A stretch of DNA of 64,000 bases from JAEZDR01 sp039811185 (GTDB taxonomy: Bacteria; Bacteroidota; Bacteroidia; Chitinophagales; Chitinophagaceae). Below are positions 44,329 through 53,140 of this stretch, in pieces (positions within the stretch are counted from its first letter, which is position 1; every line of letters begins with the position of its first letter). The notes under the pieces are model-generated. The model made no database searches and was not told where the DNA came from. It saw only the letters and a list, made by a program, of their open reading frames with translations. The DNA lies in NCBI GenBank assembly GCA_039811185.1, contig JBDHYF010000006.1:105510-169509 (forward strand). Reading direction: 5' to 3'. A program made the position numbers and the translations under genes.

Positions 44329-44778
44329 TTAGGCTTCTGTAGTGTCTCCACTTTGTTCAGCCACTTCAACCTTTTTAACCACAGGTTCAGTTCTGGAAGA
44401 ACGCTTTTGCTTTTTATGCTCCTCATTTCTGCGGCGTACATGCTGCTCATGCTCTTCATGCCATTTTTGGAACTTTACCATAGCAGTAGCTTCATCAAAC
44501 AAACCTAACTTAACGCCGCGTAACAAGTGTTTCAGGAACAACACACCTTTAAACGACAAAATGCGCCTTACCGTATCTGTAGGCTGTGCACCTTTGTGCA
44601 GCCACTCCAATGCTTTTTGACGGTCTAACTGAATGGTTGCAGGCACTGTTAACGGGTTGTAAGTACCAATCTTTTGAATGAATTTACCATCTCTGGGTGC
44701 ACGGGCGTCGGCTACTACTATAAAGTAAAACGGACGCTTCTTACTGCCGTGTCTTTGTAATCGCAATTTAACTGCCAT
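44329..44778 (-). CDS. rpsP: 30S ribosomal protein S16
   Basis: 149 aa, with the family opening AVKLRLQRHGSKKRPFYFIVVAD. E. coli S16 has 82 aa; the extra C-terminal part (about 85-149) is rich in Glu, Lys and Arg and reads as a disordered tail, usual in Bacteroidetes. It is monocistronic: rimM and trmD, its usual neighbours, are absent on the downstream side, where the terminator at 44272 comes at once. Confidence 0.95.
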   Translation of the reverse strand: MAVKLRLQRHGSKKRPFYFIVVADARAPRDGKFIQKIGTYNPLTVPATIQLDRQKALEWLHKGAQPTDTVRRILSFKGVLFLKHLLRGVKLGLFDEATAMVKFQKWHEEHEQHVRRRNEEHKKQKRSSRTEPVVKKVEVAEQSGDTTEA

Positions 44779-44964
44779 CTTAAATAGAAATTTAAAGGCT
44801 AAACAATTTGGTTAATAAAAAATTAGGGGACGAATGTAGGCATTTATTTTATTTCAAAACAAGTTTTCATATTCTCTTTTTCTTCGCGCAGGGTAAATTA
44901 TCGTTTTCTTTTATAGCGCCATACTGCCGGCGTCGTTCTTATCCTATCTTATTACTTTTGCGCG

Positions 44965-45957
44965 GTGAAACTGCTTATCATCCGTTTTTCCTCCATTGGC
45001 GATATTGTTTTAACAACACCGGTTATTCGCTGCCTTAAAAAGCATTTTCCGGAGGCCGAAATTCATTTTGCAACTAAAAAAGCCTATCACCCGGTCCTCT
45101 ACGGCAATCCATACCTTTCTAAAATACATCTCCTCCATAACGACTGGCCGGAATTTGCTCAGTCGTTCGAGGGTTGCGCATTCGATGCGGTTATCGACCT
45201 TCATAAAAATCTGCGAAGTAAGAAATTGCTGCAACTCATCAGGCATAATCAATCCAAGAGTTTCGATAAGCTGAACATAGAAAAGTGGTTGCTCACGGCC
45301 TTTAAGTTGAACTTTCTTCCATCCATTCACATTGTTGATCGCTATCTCGCTGCTGCACAGTTTTTGGGTGTCCGAAACGACAACGAAGGCCTCGACTACT
45401 TTATTCCCGCCGACGCTGTTGTGGATTATAATGACCTTCCAACAACGCACCATGCAGGCTTCTATGCGTTGGTTATTGGCGCGGCACACGCAACAAAACG
45501 GCTTCCCACAACCAAACTGATGGCGCTTGTGCAAAAAATTCAGCACCCGGTTATTTTACTTGGTGGTAAAGACGATGCCGCTGCCGGCGAAGCCATTGCT
45601 GCTGTGGACCCATTTAAAATATATAATGCCTGCGGTAAGTTTTCGTTGAACGAAAGCGCCGATCTTATTAGAAAATCTCACCTGGTTATTTCGCACGACA
45701 CCGGCCTTATGCACGTTGCTGCGGCGCTGAAAAAGCCGGTTTTTTCTATTTGGGGCAATACTGTTCCCGCATTCGGAATGACGCCATACTACGGTAAATA
45801 CGCGATCCCCGAAAACCAATACGAGGTGAGCCATTTATCGTGCCGGCCCTGTAGCAAAATCGGATACGATCGCTGCCCGCTTGGTCATTTCAATTGCATG
45901 GAAATGCAAGCAATAGATGGATTAGCCGCCGACGTAAATAATTTTGGTAAAAGATAA
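44965..45957 (+). CDS. Glycosyltransferase family 9 (LPS heptosyltransferase-like)
   Basis: 330 aa from a GTG start. The N-terminus KLLIIRFSSIGDIVLTTPV is the GT9 hallmark. IDLHKNLRSKKL and the sugar-nucleotide loop SHDTGLMHVAAAL near 236-248 are also typical, and the end HLSCRPCSKIGYDRCPLGH holds four cysteines common in this family. It probably adds a core sugar to lipid A or another surface glycan; donor and acceptor are unknown. A TACTTTTG box ends five bases before the GTG, which, if used, would make the message nearly leaderless. Confidence 0.88.
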   Translation: MKLLIIRFSSIGDIVLTTPVIRCLKKHFPEAEIHFATKKAYHPVLYGNPYLSKIHLLHNDWPEFAQSFEGCAFDAVIDLHKNLRSKKLLQLIRHNQSKSFDKLNIEKWLLTAFKLNFLPSIHIVDRYLAAAQFLGVRNDNEGLDYFIPADAVVDYNDLPTTHHAGFYALVIGAAHATKRLPTTKLMALVQKIQHPVILLGGKDDAAAGEAIAAVDPFKIYNACGKFSLNESADLIRKSHLVISHDTGLMHVAAALKKPVFSIWGNTVPAFGMTPYYGKYAIPENQYEVSHLSCRPCSKIGYDRCPLGHFNCMEMQAIDGLAADVNNFGKR

Positions 45958-46047
45958 TCAGCGGACTGGGAGGCTTGTAACTGTTGCAAATGGAATTTCC
46001 GTCTTTCAAGTTCTTCTACCTCCTCGTCAATTTGTTTGGAATAGTTT

Positions 46048-47097
46048 ATGCCTGATGGCTGCATGGTTCCATTGATTCAGTTTACTAAAAATGGACTTTA
46101 CTGCGAAGCGGGAAACTTTTATGTAGATCCCTGGCAACCGGTACAAAATGCAGTAATTACCCACGCACACAGCGATCATGCACGTGCCGGATCGGCAAAC
46201 TATCTGGCGCATCCGCTTACCGTAAAGATTATGCAACACCGGCTGGGTGCTCACCGGTATCAGGCGCTCGGTTACAACCAACCCATTAAGGTCAACAACG
46301 TAATGGTTTCACTGCATCCTGCGGGCCACATTCCCGGATCTGCTCAGATCAGGATTGAACACAAAGGAGAGGTTTGGGTGGCGGCCGGCGACTACAAAAC
46401 CGTTAACGACGGAATTTCTGAACCGCTGGAACCATTGCGCTGCAATACTTTCATAACCGAATCTACTTTCGGCTTGCCCATATACCGCTGGAAAAATCAG
46501 GAGGATATTTTCGGCGAAATGCTGCAATGGATTTACACGAACAAAGCGGCCGGGCGCTGTAGCGTGTTGATAGCTTACAGCCTCGGCAAAGCACAGCGCG
46601 TAGTGGAAGCACTTCGTTTACTTAATGAAGAGATTTGGGCACATGGCGCCGTTTACAACATGCAGCAGACGCTAATAAATGCCGGACTGAATTTGATGCC
46701 GGTGCGCCGCGTGCTGCCCGACACTCCAAAGCGCGATTTTTCCGGAGGAGTAGTTATTGCGCCGCCGGGTGCCGAAGCATCGTCATGGATCAGGAAGTTT
46801 GAGCCATACGAGGCGGCAGTTTGCAGTGGATGGATGCAGGTGAGGGGAAACAATAGGAGAAGCAAGGCGGGAAGAGGGTTCGTGCTGAGCGATCATGCCG
46901 ACTGGAACGGGCTGTTAGAAACCGTTAGCGCTACGGGTGCCGAAAAGGTTTATGTAACGCACGGCTTTCAGGCCGTATTTAGCCGTTATCTGAACGAAAC
47001 AGGCGTTGAAAGCGCAGAGGTGATCACTCAGTATGGCAGCGATGATGAAAACGTAGTTTCTGCCGACGATCAAAACCAAGAGAATGATAACGAATGA
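46048..47097 (+). CDS. Ligase-associated DNA exonuclease (metallo-beta-lactamase fold)
   Basis: 349 aa. The metallo-beta-lactamase/beta-CASP family is shown by HAHSDHARAG (39-48), the zinc motif HxHxDH, and later by LHPAGHIPGSAQI and VLSDHADWNGL. The start LIQFTKNGLYCEAGNFYVDPW and the 14-base overlap with the ligase gene match the ligase-associated exonuclease family (TIGR04122 type). In other bacteria it forms a DNA-repair module with the ATP-dependent ligase, an Lhr-type helicase and a PdeM phosphoesterase; only the first two are here. An in-frame ATG at 46060 is an alternative start. Confidence 0.9.
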   Translation: MPDGCMVPLIQFTKNGLYCEAGNFYVDPWQPVQNAVITHAHSDHARAGSANYLAHPLTVKIMQHRLGAHRYQALGYNQPIKVNNVMVSLHPAGHIPGSAQIRIEHKGEVWVAAGDYKTVNDGISEPLEPLRCNTFITESTFGLPIYRWKNQEDIFGEMLQWIYTNKAAGRCSVLIAYSLGKAQRVVEALRLLNEEIWAHGAVYNMQQTLINAGLNLMPVRRVLPDTPKRDFSGGVVIAPPGAEASSWIRKFEPYEAAVCSGWMQVRGNNRRSKAGRGFVLSDHADWNGLLETVSATGAEKVYVTHGFQAVFSRYLNETGVESAEVITQYGSDDENVVSADDQNQENDNE

Positions 47098-48742
47098 TAA
47101 CATCAGCGCCAACGATGGCTTCAGCCGCTTTGCTGCATTGGTGCAGGCAATTGCATTCACGTCGAAAACAAACGAAAAAACCATTTTGCTGACCGACTAT
47201 TTGCGGACGGCGAACGAGAGCGATAAACTCTGGCTGCTCGCGTTGTTTACAGGCAGGCAGCCGAAACGAATTGCCAGCGGCGCGCTGTTACGGACCTGGT
47301 GCTCCGAAATAACCGGCGTATCACCGTGGCTGTTATCGGAATGTTACAGCACAGTAGGTGATTTAGCTGAAACCATTGCCCTGCTTTTGCCCGAAGGCAA
47401 CACAACCGGAATGCACGAATCACTCACAGAAATCATGATGCAAATTGTTTCCCTTTACGGCGAACCGGACGAACTCAAGCACGCCTATATTACAGGTATG
47501 TGGATGCGAATGGATGTGAGTGAACGATTTGTGTTTAATAAATTATTGACCGGTAATTTCAGAATTGGAGTGAGCGGTAAAACAGTGGTGAATGCGGTGG
47601 CAAAATTCACCGACATGCCTGCTTCTGTGGTAGCGCACAAAATATCCGGTCAATGGTCGCCGCTGCAGTATTCTTTCAGCTCTTTGCTGAGCGAAGGCGG
47701 CGCCGTGGATTTTTCAAAGCCTTATCCATTTTATCTGGCGTATGCATTAAATGTAGAACCGGAACAACTCGGGCTCACAAGCGAGTGGCAGGCAGAATGG
47801 AAATGGGATGGAATAAGAGGACAGATCATAAAGCGCAACAACGATTTGTTTGTATGGAGCCGCGGCGATGAGTTGCTGACCGATAAGTTTCCCGAATACT
47901 TTATTTTAAAAGATCTTTTGCCCGATGGAACAGCCATAGACGGAGAAATTATTGCAATGGCCGATGGTGTGATATTACCCTTTGCAAAACTGCAAACGAG
48001 AATAGGAAGAAAGCAGATCTCGAAAAAGATTTTGCAGGATGCGCCGGTAGGCTTTATTGCATACGATTTATTGGAGTGGAACGGACAAGATTATCGCGAC
48101 AAAAGTCTGGCTGAAAGACGCGCCGTGCTGAGCGAGCTGATAGAAAGGCTTAATCTGCCGTTTATACAAATAAGCAAAGTGGTAGCGTTTGAAGCGTGGG
48201 ACGAGTTGGCAGCATCGAAAACAGAAAGCCGGGCCAACAACGCTGAGGGGCTTATGCTGAAGAGAAAAAGCAGTGCTTACGGTGCAGGGCGCAAAACCGG
48301 CGACTGGTGGAAATGGAAGATTGACCCATTAGTGATAGATGCGGTAATGGTGTATGCACAAAAAGGAGCGGGACGAAGATCGAACCTTTACACCGACTAT
48401 ACGTTTGCTGTGCGCGACGGCGATCAGCTCGTTACTTTCACAAAAGCCTATAGCGGATTGACAGACGAAGAATTTAAAAAGGTAGATGCCTTTGTAAAAA
48501 GAAATTCACTCGAAAAATTTGGGCCCGTACGCACCGTGAAGCCGGAGCTCGTTTTTGAGATTGCCTTTGAAGGGATTGCTGCAAGCAAGCGCCACAAAAG
48601 CGGCGTGGCTCTAAGGTTTCCGCGGATCAGCCGTTGGCGGCACGATAAAACGGTGGAGGACATTAACACACTTGCCGACTTACAGGAGATGCTTAAATTA
48701 TACGGAAAAGATGAGGAAAGAGGAGCCGGTGCCATTGCCTGA
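47084..48742 (+). CDS. ATP-dependent DNA ligase
   Basis: 552 aa ligase joining nicked DNA using ATP. An N-terminal helical domain (about 1-210) precedes the catalytic core, where Lys240 in EWKWDGIRG is the nucleotidyl acceptor (KxDG). Later motifs are ENAEGLMLKRKSS-like (NNAEGLMLK) and WWKWK. The OB domain at the end includes FEIAFEGIAASKRHKSGVALRFPR. Size and neighbour point to the repair-linked class (TIGR04120 type). It overlaps the exonuclease by 14 bases. The main NAD-dependent ligase must be elsewhere. Confidence 0.93.
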   Translation: MITNDNISANDGFSRFAALVQAIAFTSKTNEKTILLTDYLRTANESDKLWLLALFTGRQPKRIASGALLRTWCSEITGVSPWLLSECYSTVGDLAETIALLLPEGNTTGMHESLTEIMMQIVSLYGEPDELKHAYITGMWMRMDVSERFVFNKLLTGNFRIGVSGKTVVNAVAKFTDMPASVVAHKISGQWSPLQYSFSSLLSEGGAVDFSKPYPFYLAYALNVEPEQLGLTSEWQAEWKWDGIRGQIIKRNNDLFVWSRGDELLTDKFPEYFILKDLLPDGTAIDGEIIAMADGVILPFAKLQTRIGRKQISKKILQDAPVGFIAYDLLEWNGQDYRDKSLAERRAVLSELIERLNLPFIQISKVVAFEAWDELAASKTESRANNAEGLMLKRKSSAYGAGRKTGDWWKWKIDPLVIDAVMVYAQKGAGRRSNLYTDYTFAVRDGDQLVTFTKAYSGLTDEEFKKVDAFVKRNSLEKFGPVRTVKPELVFEIAFEGIAASKRHKSGVALRFPRISRWRHDKTVEDINTLADLQEMLKLYGKDEERGAGAIA

Positions 48743-48864
48743 TAAGAAAGAAACAGCTGATGGGCTGCGGGGTTGCAGCGGCATCCTTTTTTGCAAGGCA
48801 AAAAAGATATAGCGAAAAACCCGGTTACCATGCCGAACACTGAAACAGACGATGACAGCCCCAT

Positions 48865-49905
48865 CTATTCTTCTGAATTTTTTTGTTTATACCGTCGCCA
48901 TTTCGCAATCACGTCCTCCATGTCGGAAGGTATGCCCGTATCGAAATACAAGTTTTCGCCGGTTCGCGGATGTACGAAACCAAGCGTTTTTGCATGAAGG
49001 GCCGGGCGTGGACAGAGTTTGAAACAGTTTTCTACAAACTGTTTGTATTTGGTATAAACGGTTCCCTTTAATATGCGGTCGCCTCCGTATTCCCAGTCGT
49101 TGAAAAGCGTGTGTCCGATATATTTCAAATGCACTCTTATTTGATGGGTGCGCCCGGTTTCGAGCCTGCATTCAACAAGCGTAACATAGTTGAAACGCTC
49201 CAATACGGTATAGTGTGTAACCGCGTGTTTGCCCTGCTCGCCTTCGGGATAAACAGTAAACATTTTTCTAAATCTTTCGTGCCGGCCAATATTGCCTGTA
49301 ATAGTTCCTTCGTCGGCTTCTATGTTTCCCCAGGCAAGGGCAAGGTAGCGGCGGGTAACGGTATGATTAAAAAATTGTTTGGCGAGGTGTGCAGCCGCAT
49401 CGGCATTTTTTGCAAGCACCAATAAACCGGTTGTGTTTTTATCGATGCGATGCACCAGCCCGAAGCGCGGAAGAATTTCTTCTGAAATGTTTTCGTTTTG
49501 TTGCAGCAGATGGTGGTACACACCATTCAGCAAGGTGCCGGTAAAATTTCCAACGCCGGGATGTACTACCAAATTTGCCGGCTTGTTGATAACGAGTACA
49601 TCATCGTCTTCGAACACAATGTTTAACGGAATGTTCTCCGGTTTAATTTCTGTGTGCTCGGGGTGCAGCGTAGTTAATACCAGCACTTCATCGCCCGGGC
49701 GCACTTTATAATTCGATTTTTGTTTTAGTCCGTTCACCGTTACAAAGCCTGCATCAATCAGATTCTGCAACCTGCTGCGCGAAGCTCCTTCCATTCGAAT
49801 TTGAAGCCATTTGTCGATGCGCAATGGCTCTTGTCCTTTGTCGATGGTAAACGTTCTTTTCTCGTATAAGTCTTCCGATATTTCTTCCGTCTGCTCCGTT
49901 TGCAT
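48865..49905 (-). CDS. RluD-family 23S rRNA pseudouridine synthase
   Basis: 346 aa from the ATG at 49905 (an upstream start at 49929 adds eight residues). An S4 RNA-binding domain (about 28-75) is followed by the pseudouridine synthase domain with HRIDKNTTGLL, where Asp155 is the catalytic aspartate, and by RTHQIRVHL. This is the RluC/RluD group; target uridines are probably in 23S rRNA helix 69 (RluD) but this is by family. A TATTTTTG box on the minus strand ends six bases before the ATG. A 122-base gap before the ligase holds no clear hairpin. Confidence 0.92.
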   Translation of the reverse strand: MQTEQTEEISEDLYEKRTFTIDKGQEPLRIDKWLQIRMEGASRSRLQNLIDAGFVTVNGLKQKSNYKVRPGDEVLVLTTLHPEHTEIKPENIPLNIVFEDDDVLVINKPANLVVHPGVGNFTGTLLNGVYHHLLQQNENISEEILPRFGLVHRIDKNTTGLLVLAKNADAAAHLAKQFFNHTVTRRYLALAWGNIEADEGTITGNIGRHERFRKMFTVYPEGEQGKHAVTHYTVLERFNYVTLVECRLETGRTHQIRVHLKYIGHTLFNDWEYGGDRILKGTVYTKYKQFVENCFKLCPRPALHAKTLGFVHPRTGENLYFDTGIPSDMEDVIAKWRRYKQKNSEE

Positions 49906-49967
49906 AACCGCAAAAATAAAGGACGCCATGCGAAACGATTGTTGCTACATTGGTATAATTTTACAAA

Positions 49968-50369
49968 ATGGCCGGCGAAAAAATTGTGTTTTTTGATGGT
50001 GTCTGCAATTTGTGCAGCGCTTCTGTTCAGTTTTTAATCCGTCACGACAAAGCAAGCGTGCTTCGCTATGCCTCGCTGCAGTCGCAGTTTGCAACCATTC
50101 AGCTCAAAAGTTTTGATTTGCAGCCGGCCGACTTAAAGTCGATTGTTTTTTTAGATGAAGGTAACTGCTATACACGCTCCGAGGCAGTGGTAAGGCTGAT
50201 GAAGTACATGAAAGGACCTTACAGAATGTTGTATGCTTTTCGATTTGTTCCGCGGCCTATCCGCGATTTTTTGTACAATATTGTTGCGCAAAACCGTTAC
50301 AGGCTTTTTGGTAAAAAGAATGTATGCTGGATGCCGGATCCTTCCCTGAAAGCCCTTTTTCTCGATTAA
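49968..50369 (+). CDS. DCC family (DUF393) thiol-disulfide oxidoreductase
   Basis: 133 aa with the hallmark FFDGVCNLCSASVQF (9-23), where CxxC is the predicted redox site in a thioredoxin-like fold, and ASLQSQFA after it. The family is named after its DxxCxxC motif. Function is mostly predicted; partners often are HTTM membrane proteins or electron donors. It overlaps the DUF4197 gene tail to tail by four bases. It starts at 49968 across a short gap from the divergent rluD gene. Confidence 0.9.
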   Translation: MAGEKIVFFDGVCNLCSASVQFLIRHDKASVLRYASLQSQFATIQLKSFDLQPADLKSIVFLDEGNCYTRSEAVVRLMKYMKGPYRMLYAFRFVPRPIRDFLYNIVAQNRYRLFGKKNVCWMPDPSLKALFLD

Positions 50370-51085
50370 TTGCCGAACACTTTTTTCAAAATATCTGTTA
50401 CACGGGCTGCAGGGTCTTTGCGAATTTTTGCTTCTTCCAACGCAACCTGATAAAAGAGCCCTTCAAGCGCTTTATCGGTAACATAAGCGGTGAGGTCGGG
50501 ATTTACTTTTTTTACAAACGGCACTTTGTTATAGCTTGTAAAAACATCTTTCCAATATTTGGTGGCGTCTACCTTTACGAGGCTTTCTTCCACAACCGGC
50601 TTAAAGGCCGCCGTAAGCGAGGTTATCGTTTTAGAACGAAGAAAGGTGGTAGCCGCCGAATCGTTGCCTTTTAAAATGGTTAATCCATCCTGAATACTGA
50701 TTTCTTTGATGGCCTGCATAAAAATAGGAGCTGCTGATTTTGCAGCGTCTTCAGCGGCGCGGTTCATGGTTAGAATGGCATCGTCTACCTGATTGCCGAG
50801 TCCTAGACGGCGAAGCGTAGATTCCGCATCGCGGGCTTCCTGCGGCATTAAAATTTTGATGGCGTTGTTCTTAAAAAAACCATCGGTAATCGAGAGCTGA
50901 TCCACTGATTTTTGCGAACCTACCGACAGCGCTTCCTTTAGTCCGCTAACTATATCGCCGTTGGAAAGCGAGTTGCTGTTTCCGTTGTTCTCAACTATAT
51001 TTTTTGCTTTGTTCAATAACTCACCAAACTGTGCAGAGGCATGTAAACTCATTATTGTAAGTGCAAGTACAATCGTGTATTTCAT
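50366..51085 (-). CDS. DUF4197 secreted protein
   Basis: 239 aa, with a signal peptide cut near ASAQ (about residue 19). The mature protein is alpha-helical and starts FGELLNKAKNIVE; later LSNGDIVSGLKEALSVG and GFFKNNAIKILMPQEARD follow the DUF4197 family, whose role is unknown. Late helix LTAYVTDKALEGLFYQVALEEAKIRKDPAAR (shown in pieces) ends in a Lys/Arg-rich tail. The last four bases overlap the DCC gene. Confidence 0.88.
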   Translation of the reverse strand: MKYTIVLALTIMSLHASAQFGELLNKAKNIVENNGNSNSLSNGDIVSGLKEALSVGSQKSVDQLSITDGFFKNNAIKILMPQEARDAESTLRRLGLGNQVDDAILTMNRAAEDAAKSAAPIFMQAIKEISIQDGLTILKGNDSAATTFLRSKTITSLTAAFKPVVEESLVKVDATKYWKDVFTSYNKVPFVKKVNPDLTAYVTDKALEGLFYQVALEEAKIRKDPAARVTDILKKVFGN

Positions 51086-51143
51086 TTAATAAATATAGCG
51101 TTGGCGGATTTAAAAGGAAGGTTAAAAGCGGATAAATTTGAAG

Positions 51144-52265
51144 ATGTTCTCTTACTGGCAAAAAGAAAATTTTCTTACACAAGCCGATATTGCGATAGCG
51201 GGTGGCGGATTAATGGGGTTGTGGACGGCCATCGAATACAAGAAACAACACCCGAAGCATGAAGTGTTAGTGATTGAGCGCGCTGCTTTTCCGGATGGTG
51301 CCTCGGTTAGAAACGCAGGCTTCAGTTGTTTTGGAAGCGCCGGCGAGCTGCTCAGTGATATAGAACAATTTGGCGCAAACGAAACGCTGAAAGTAGCTGC
51401 GCTGCGCTATAAGGGCTTGTGTAAAATACAGCAAAGTTTTCCGCACAGCATCGGTTATGAGCCCGTAGGCGGTTACGAAGTTTTTGCTGATGCGGATAGG
51501 TATCAGGCAGCAGCCGGACAACTTGCCCGCTTAAATGAATTAACGGCTGATGTTACCGGCGTCAGGAATACATTTTTGCCATGCGATGACTTGCTCGCTC
51601 CGATGGGTTTGACCCGTTTTTGCGGGATGATCAGAAACAGATATGAGGGAACGATAAACAGCGGAAAGTTGCTTCAGGAGCTGGTTTCAGCAGCATCTGA
51701 GTATGGAATACGGTTTCTATGGGGTTCTCCGTTTGATGGTTATGAAATAGAAGATGGCTTTGTAAGAATAAACTGCGGAGATGTGGTTTTGAAATCCGGA
51801 AAGCTGTTGCTTGCGATGAATGCATATAACGCAAAGTTTCTACCGGAGCAGGAGGTAACGCCGGCGCGCGGACAAATTTTAATGACGGATGAAATTGAAA
51901 ACCTGAAGCTGCGGGGAAGCTTTCATTATGATGCCGGCTTTTATTATTTCAGAAATGTCGGAAACCGTGTGCTGATAGGCGGAGCCAGGAATTGGCAAAT
52001 GGATGAAGAACGCAGTTTTGATGTAGCAGTTAACGATGCGATTCAGCGGCATCTCGAATCGTTTTTAGCGACGCACATTGTGGGCAACAAACGTTTTGCT
52101 GTTACGGAGCGATGGGCAGGCATCATGAGTTTCACGAAAACCAAGATGCCGGAAATATATTCTGTTTCTCCATCCGTAATTGCCGCTAATGCCTGCAACG
52201 GAATGGGCGTGGCACTCACTTCCGTATTTTCGGAGGAAGTGGCTGCACATCTGGGTAAAGATTAA
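51144..52265 (+). CDS. FAD-dependent oxidoreductase (DAO family)
   Basis: 373 aa. DADH FAD motif DIAIAGGGLMGLWTAIEY near 17-34, followed by VIERAAFPDGASVRNAGF, typical of the D-amino-acid/sarcosine oxidase fold (glycine oxidase-like). The last part GNRVLIGGARN and ANACNGMGVALTSVFSEEVA are also family-like. The substrate is an amine or amino acid, not determined. TTG at 51138 is an alternative start. A TAAATTTG box ends four bases before the ATG. A terminator follows directly at 52267. Confidence 0.85.
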   Translation: MFSYWQKENFLTQADIAIAGGGLMGLWTAIEYKKQHPKHEVLVIERAAFPDGASVRNAGFSCFGSAGELLSDIEQFGANETLKVAALRYKGLCKIQQSFPHSIGYEPVGGYEVFADADRYQAAAGQLARLNELTADVTGVRNTFLPCDDLLAPMGLTRFCGMIRNRYEGTINSGKLLQELVSAASEYGIRFLWGSPFDGYEIEDGFVRINCGDVVLKSGKLLLAMNAYNAKFLPEQEVTPARGQILMTDEIENLKLRGSFHYDAGFYYFRNVGNRVLIGGARNWQMDEERSFDVAVNDAIQRHLESFLATHIVGNKRFAVTERWAGIMSFTKTKMPEIYSVSPSVIAANACNGMGVALTSVFSEEVAAHLGKD

Positions 52266-52266
52266 A

Positions 52267-52292
52267 CCGCTATTTTAGCGGCAATTTTTTTT
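52267..52292 (+). terminator. Terminator after the FAD oxidoreductase
   Basis: CCGCTA (52267-52272) pairs with TAGCGG (52276-52281), 3-base loop, followed by CAA and an eight-T run (52285-52292). It overlaps the ribosome-loading region of the next gene, whose ATG is at 52296. Confidence 0.82.
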
Positions 52293-52295
52293 ATC

Positions 52296-53093
52296 ATGTT
52301 TAAGAAGTTTCTTCCTTTTTTATTTGTTGGTTTTTTAACGGGTTGCAACGACGAAACGGCGCCGGAAACACCGTCGCAAAACAACAGGCCTTCCGCTGTT
52401 GGTACAATTGGGTTTAATGTAGTGAATGTGTATCCGCACGACACAAGCCACTTTACCGAAGGGCTTTTATTGCACGATAATTTTCTTTTTGAAAGTACTG
52501 GATTGGAAGGGAGAAGCCATGTAATGAAGATTGAACTCTCCACGGGAAAAACCCTCCGGAAAGCATCGCTGCCGGGCAACTTGTTTGGTGAAGGCATTTC
52601 GATTATCGGCGATAGAATATACCAACTAACCTGGCAGGATCATGTGGTGAAAGTATATGACGTAAACATGTTTAAAGAAGTAGCAGAATATAACTGGCCG
52701 TACCAGGGATGGGGAATGACAACGAATGGAACGGACTTATTTATCAGCACCGGAAGCAACAATATTTATCAGGTGGATCCTTCAGGTTTCAAAATAAAAA
52801 AAATCATCAGTGTTAGCGACCAGTACGGCCCGCTTTCTAACATCAACGAACTGGAACTTGTAAACAATTACATCTACGCAAACATCTGGCAAACACCCTA
52901 TATCGTTAAAATAGATATGGAGTCCGGTACGGTAGTAGGCCGACTCGATCTTTCCGACATCTGGAAGAAAGCGAACATTGCTGAACCGCTGGAGAAAGAT
53001 GTGGCTAACGGCATTGCATACGATGCAGTAAAGGGAAGCTTTTACATTACCGGTAAACACTGGCCAACGCTTTTCGAAATCAAATTGCAATAA
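52296..53093 (+). CDS. Glutaminyl-peptide cyclotransferase lipoprotein
   Basis: 265 aa. A lipoprotein signal with lipobox LTGC at about 14-17, and the mature protein is a five-bladed beta propeller of the bacterial glutaminyl cyclotransferase family. VVNVYPHDTSHFTEGLLLHD near 46-65 (shown for its first part, PHDTSHFTEGL) is the family entrance strand with the catalytic Glu, and ESTGLEGRS and LNINELE-like (NINELELV) strands follow. Makes N-terminal pyroglutamate on exported proteins. The start codon is just after the previous terminator's T run, and the leader would be very short. Confidence 0.87.
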   Translation: MFKKFLPFLFVGFLTGCNDETAPETPSQNNRPSAVGTIGFNVVNVYPHDTSHFTEGLLLHDNFLFESTGLEGRSHVMKIELSTGKTLRKASLPGNLFGEGISIIGDRIYQLTWQDHVVKVYDVNMFKEVAEYNWPYQGWGMTTNGTDLFISTGSNNIYQVDPSGFKIKKIISVSDQYGPLSNINELELVNNYIYANIWQTPYIVKIDMESGTVVGRLDLSDIWKKANIAEPLEKDVANGIAYDAVKGSFYITGKHWPTLFEIKLQ

Positions 53094-53140
53094 CAGTCGT
53101 TTGGCTTTATGTTTGAATAGGTTGCTGCAATAATATTTCT

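Noticed and set aside
44953..44960. TACTTTTG as a secure promoter of the GT9 gene
   Set aside because: There is no TTTG at the right distance and it would start transcription within the coding region, so it was listed only as part of the leaderless finding.
49950..49968. E. coli-like TATAAT upstream of the DCC gene
   Set aside because: In Bacteroidetes the sigma consensus is TAnnTTTG; this AT-rich match is likely chance.
49968..50369. DCC protein as partner of the HTTM-like protein
   Set aside because: They are 29 kb apart, so there is no linkage evidence within the window.
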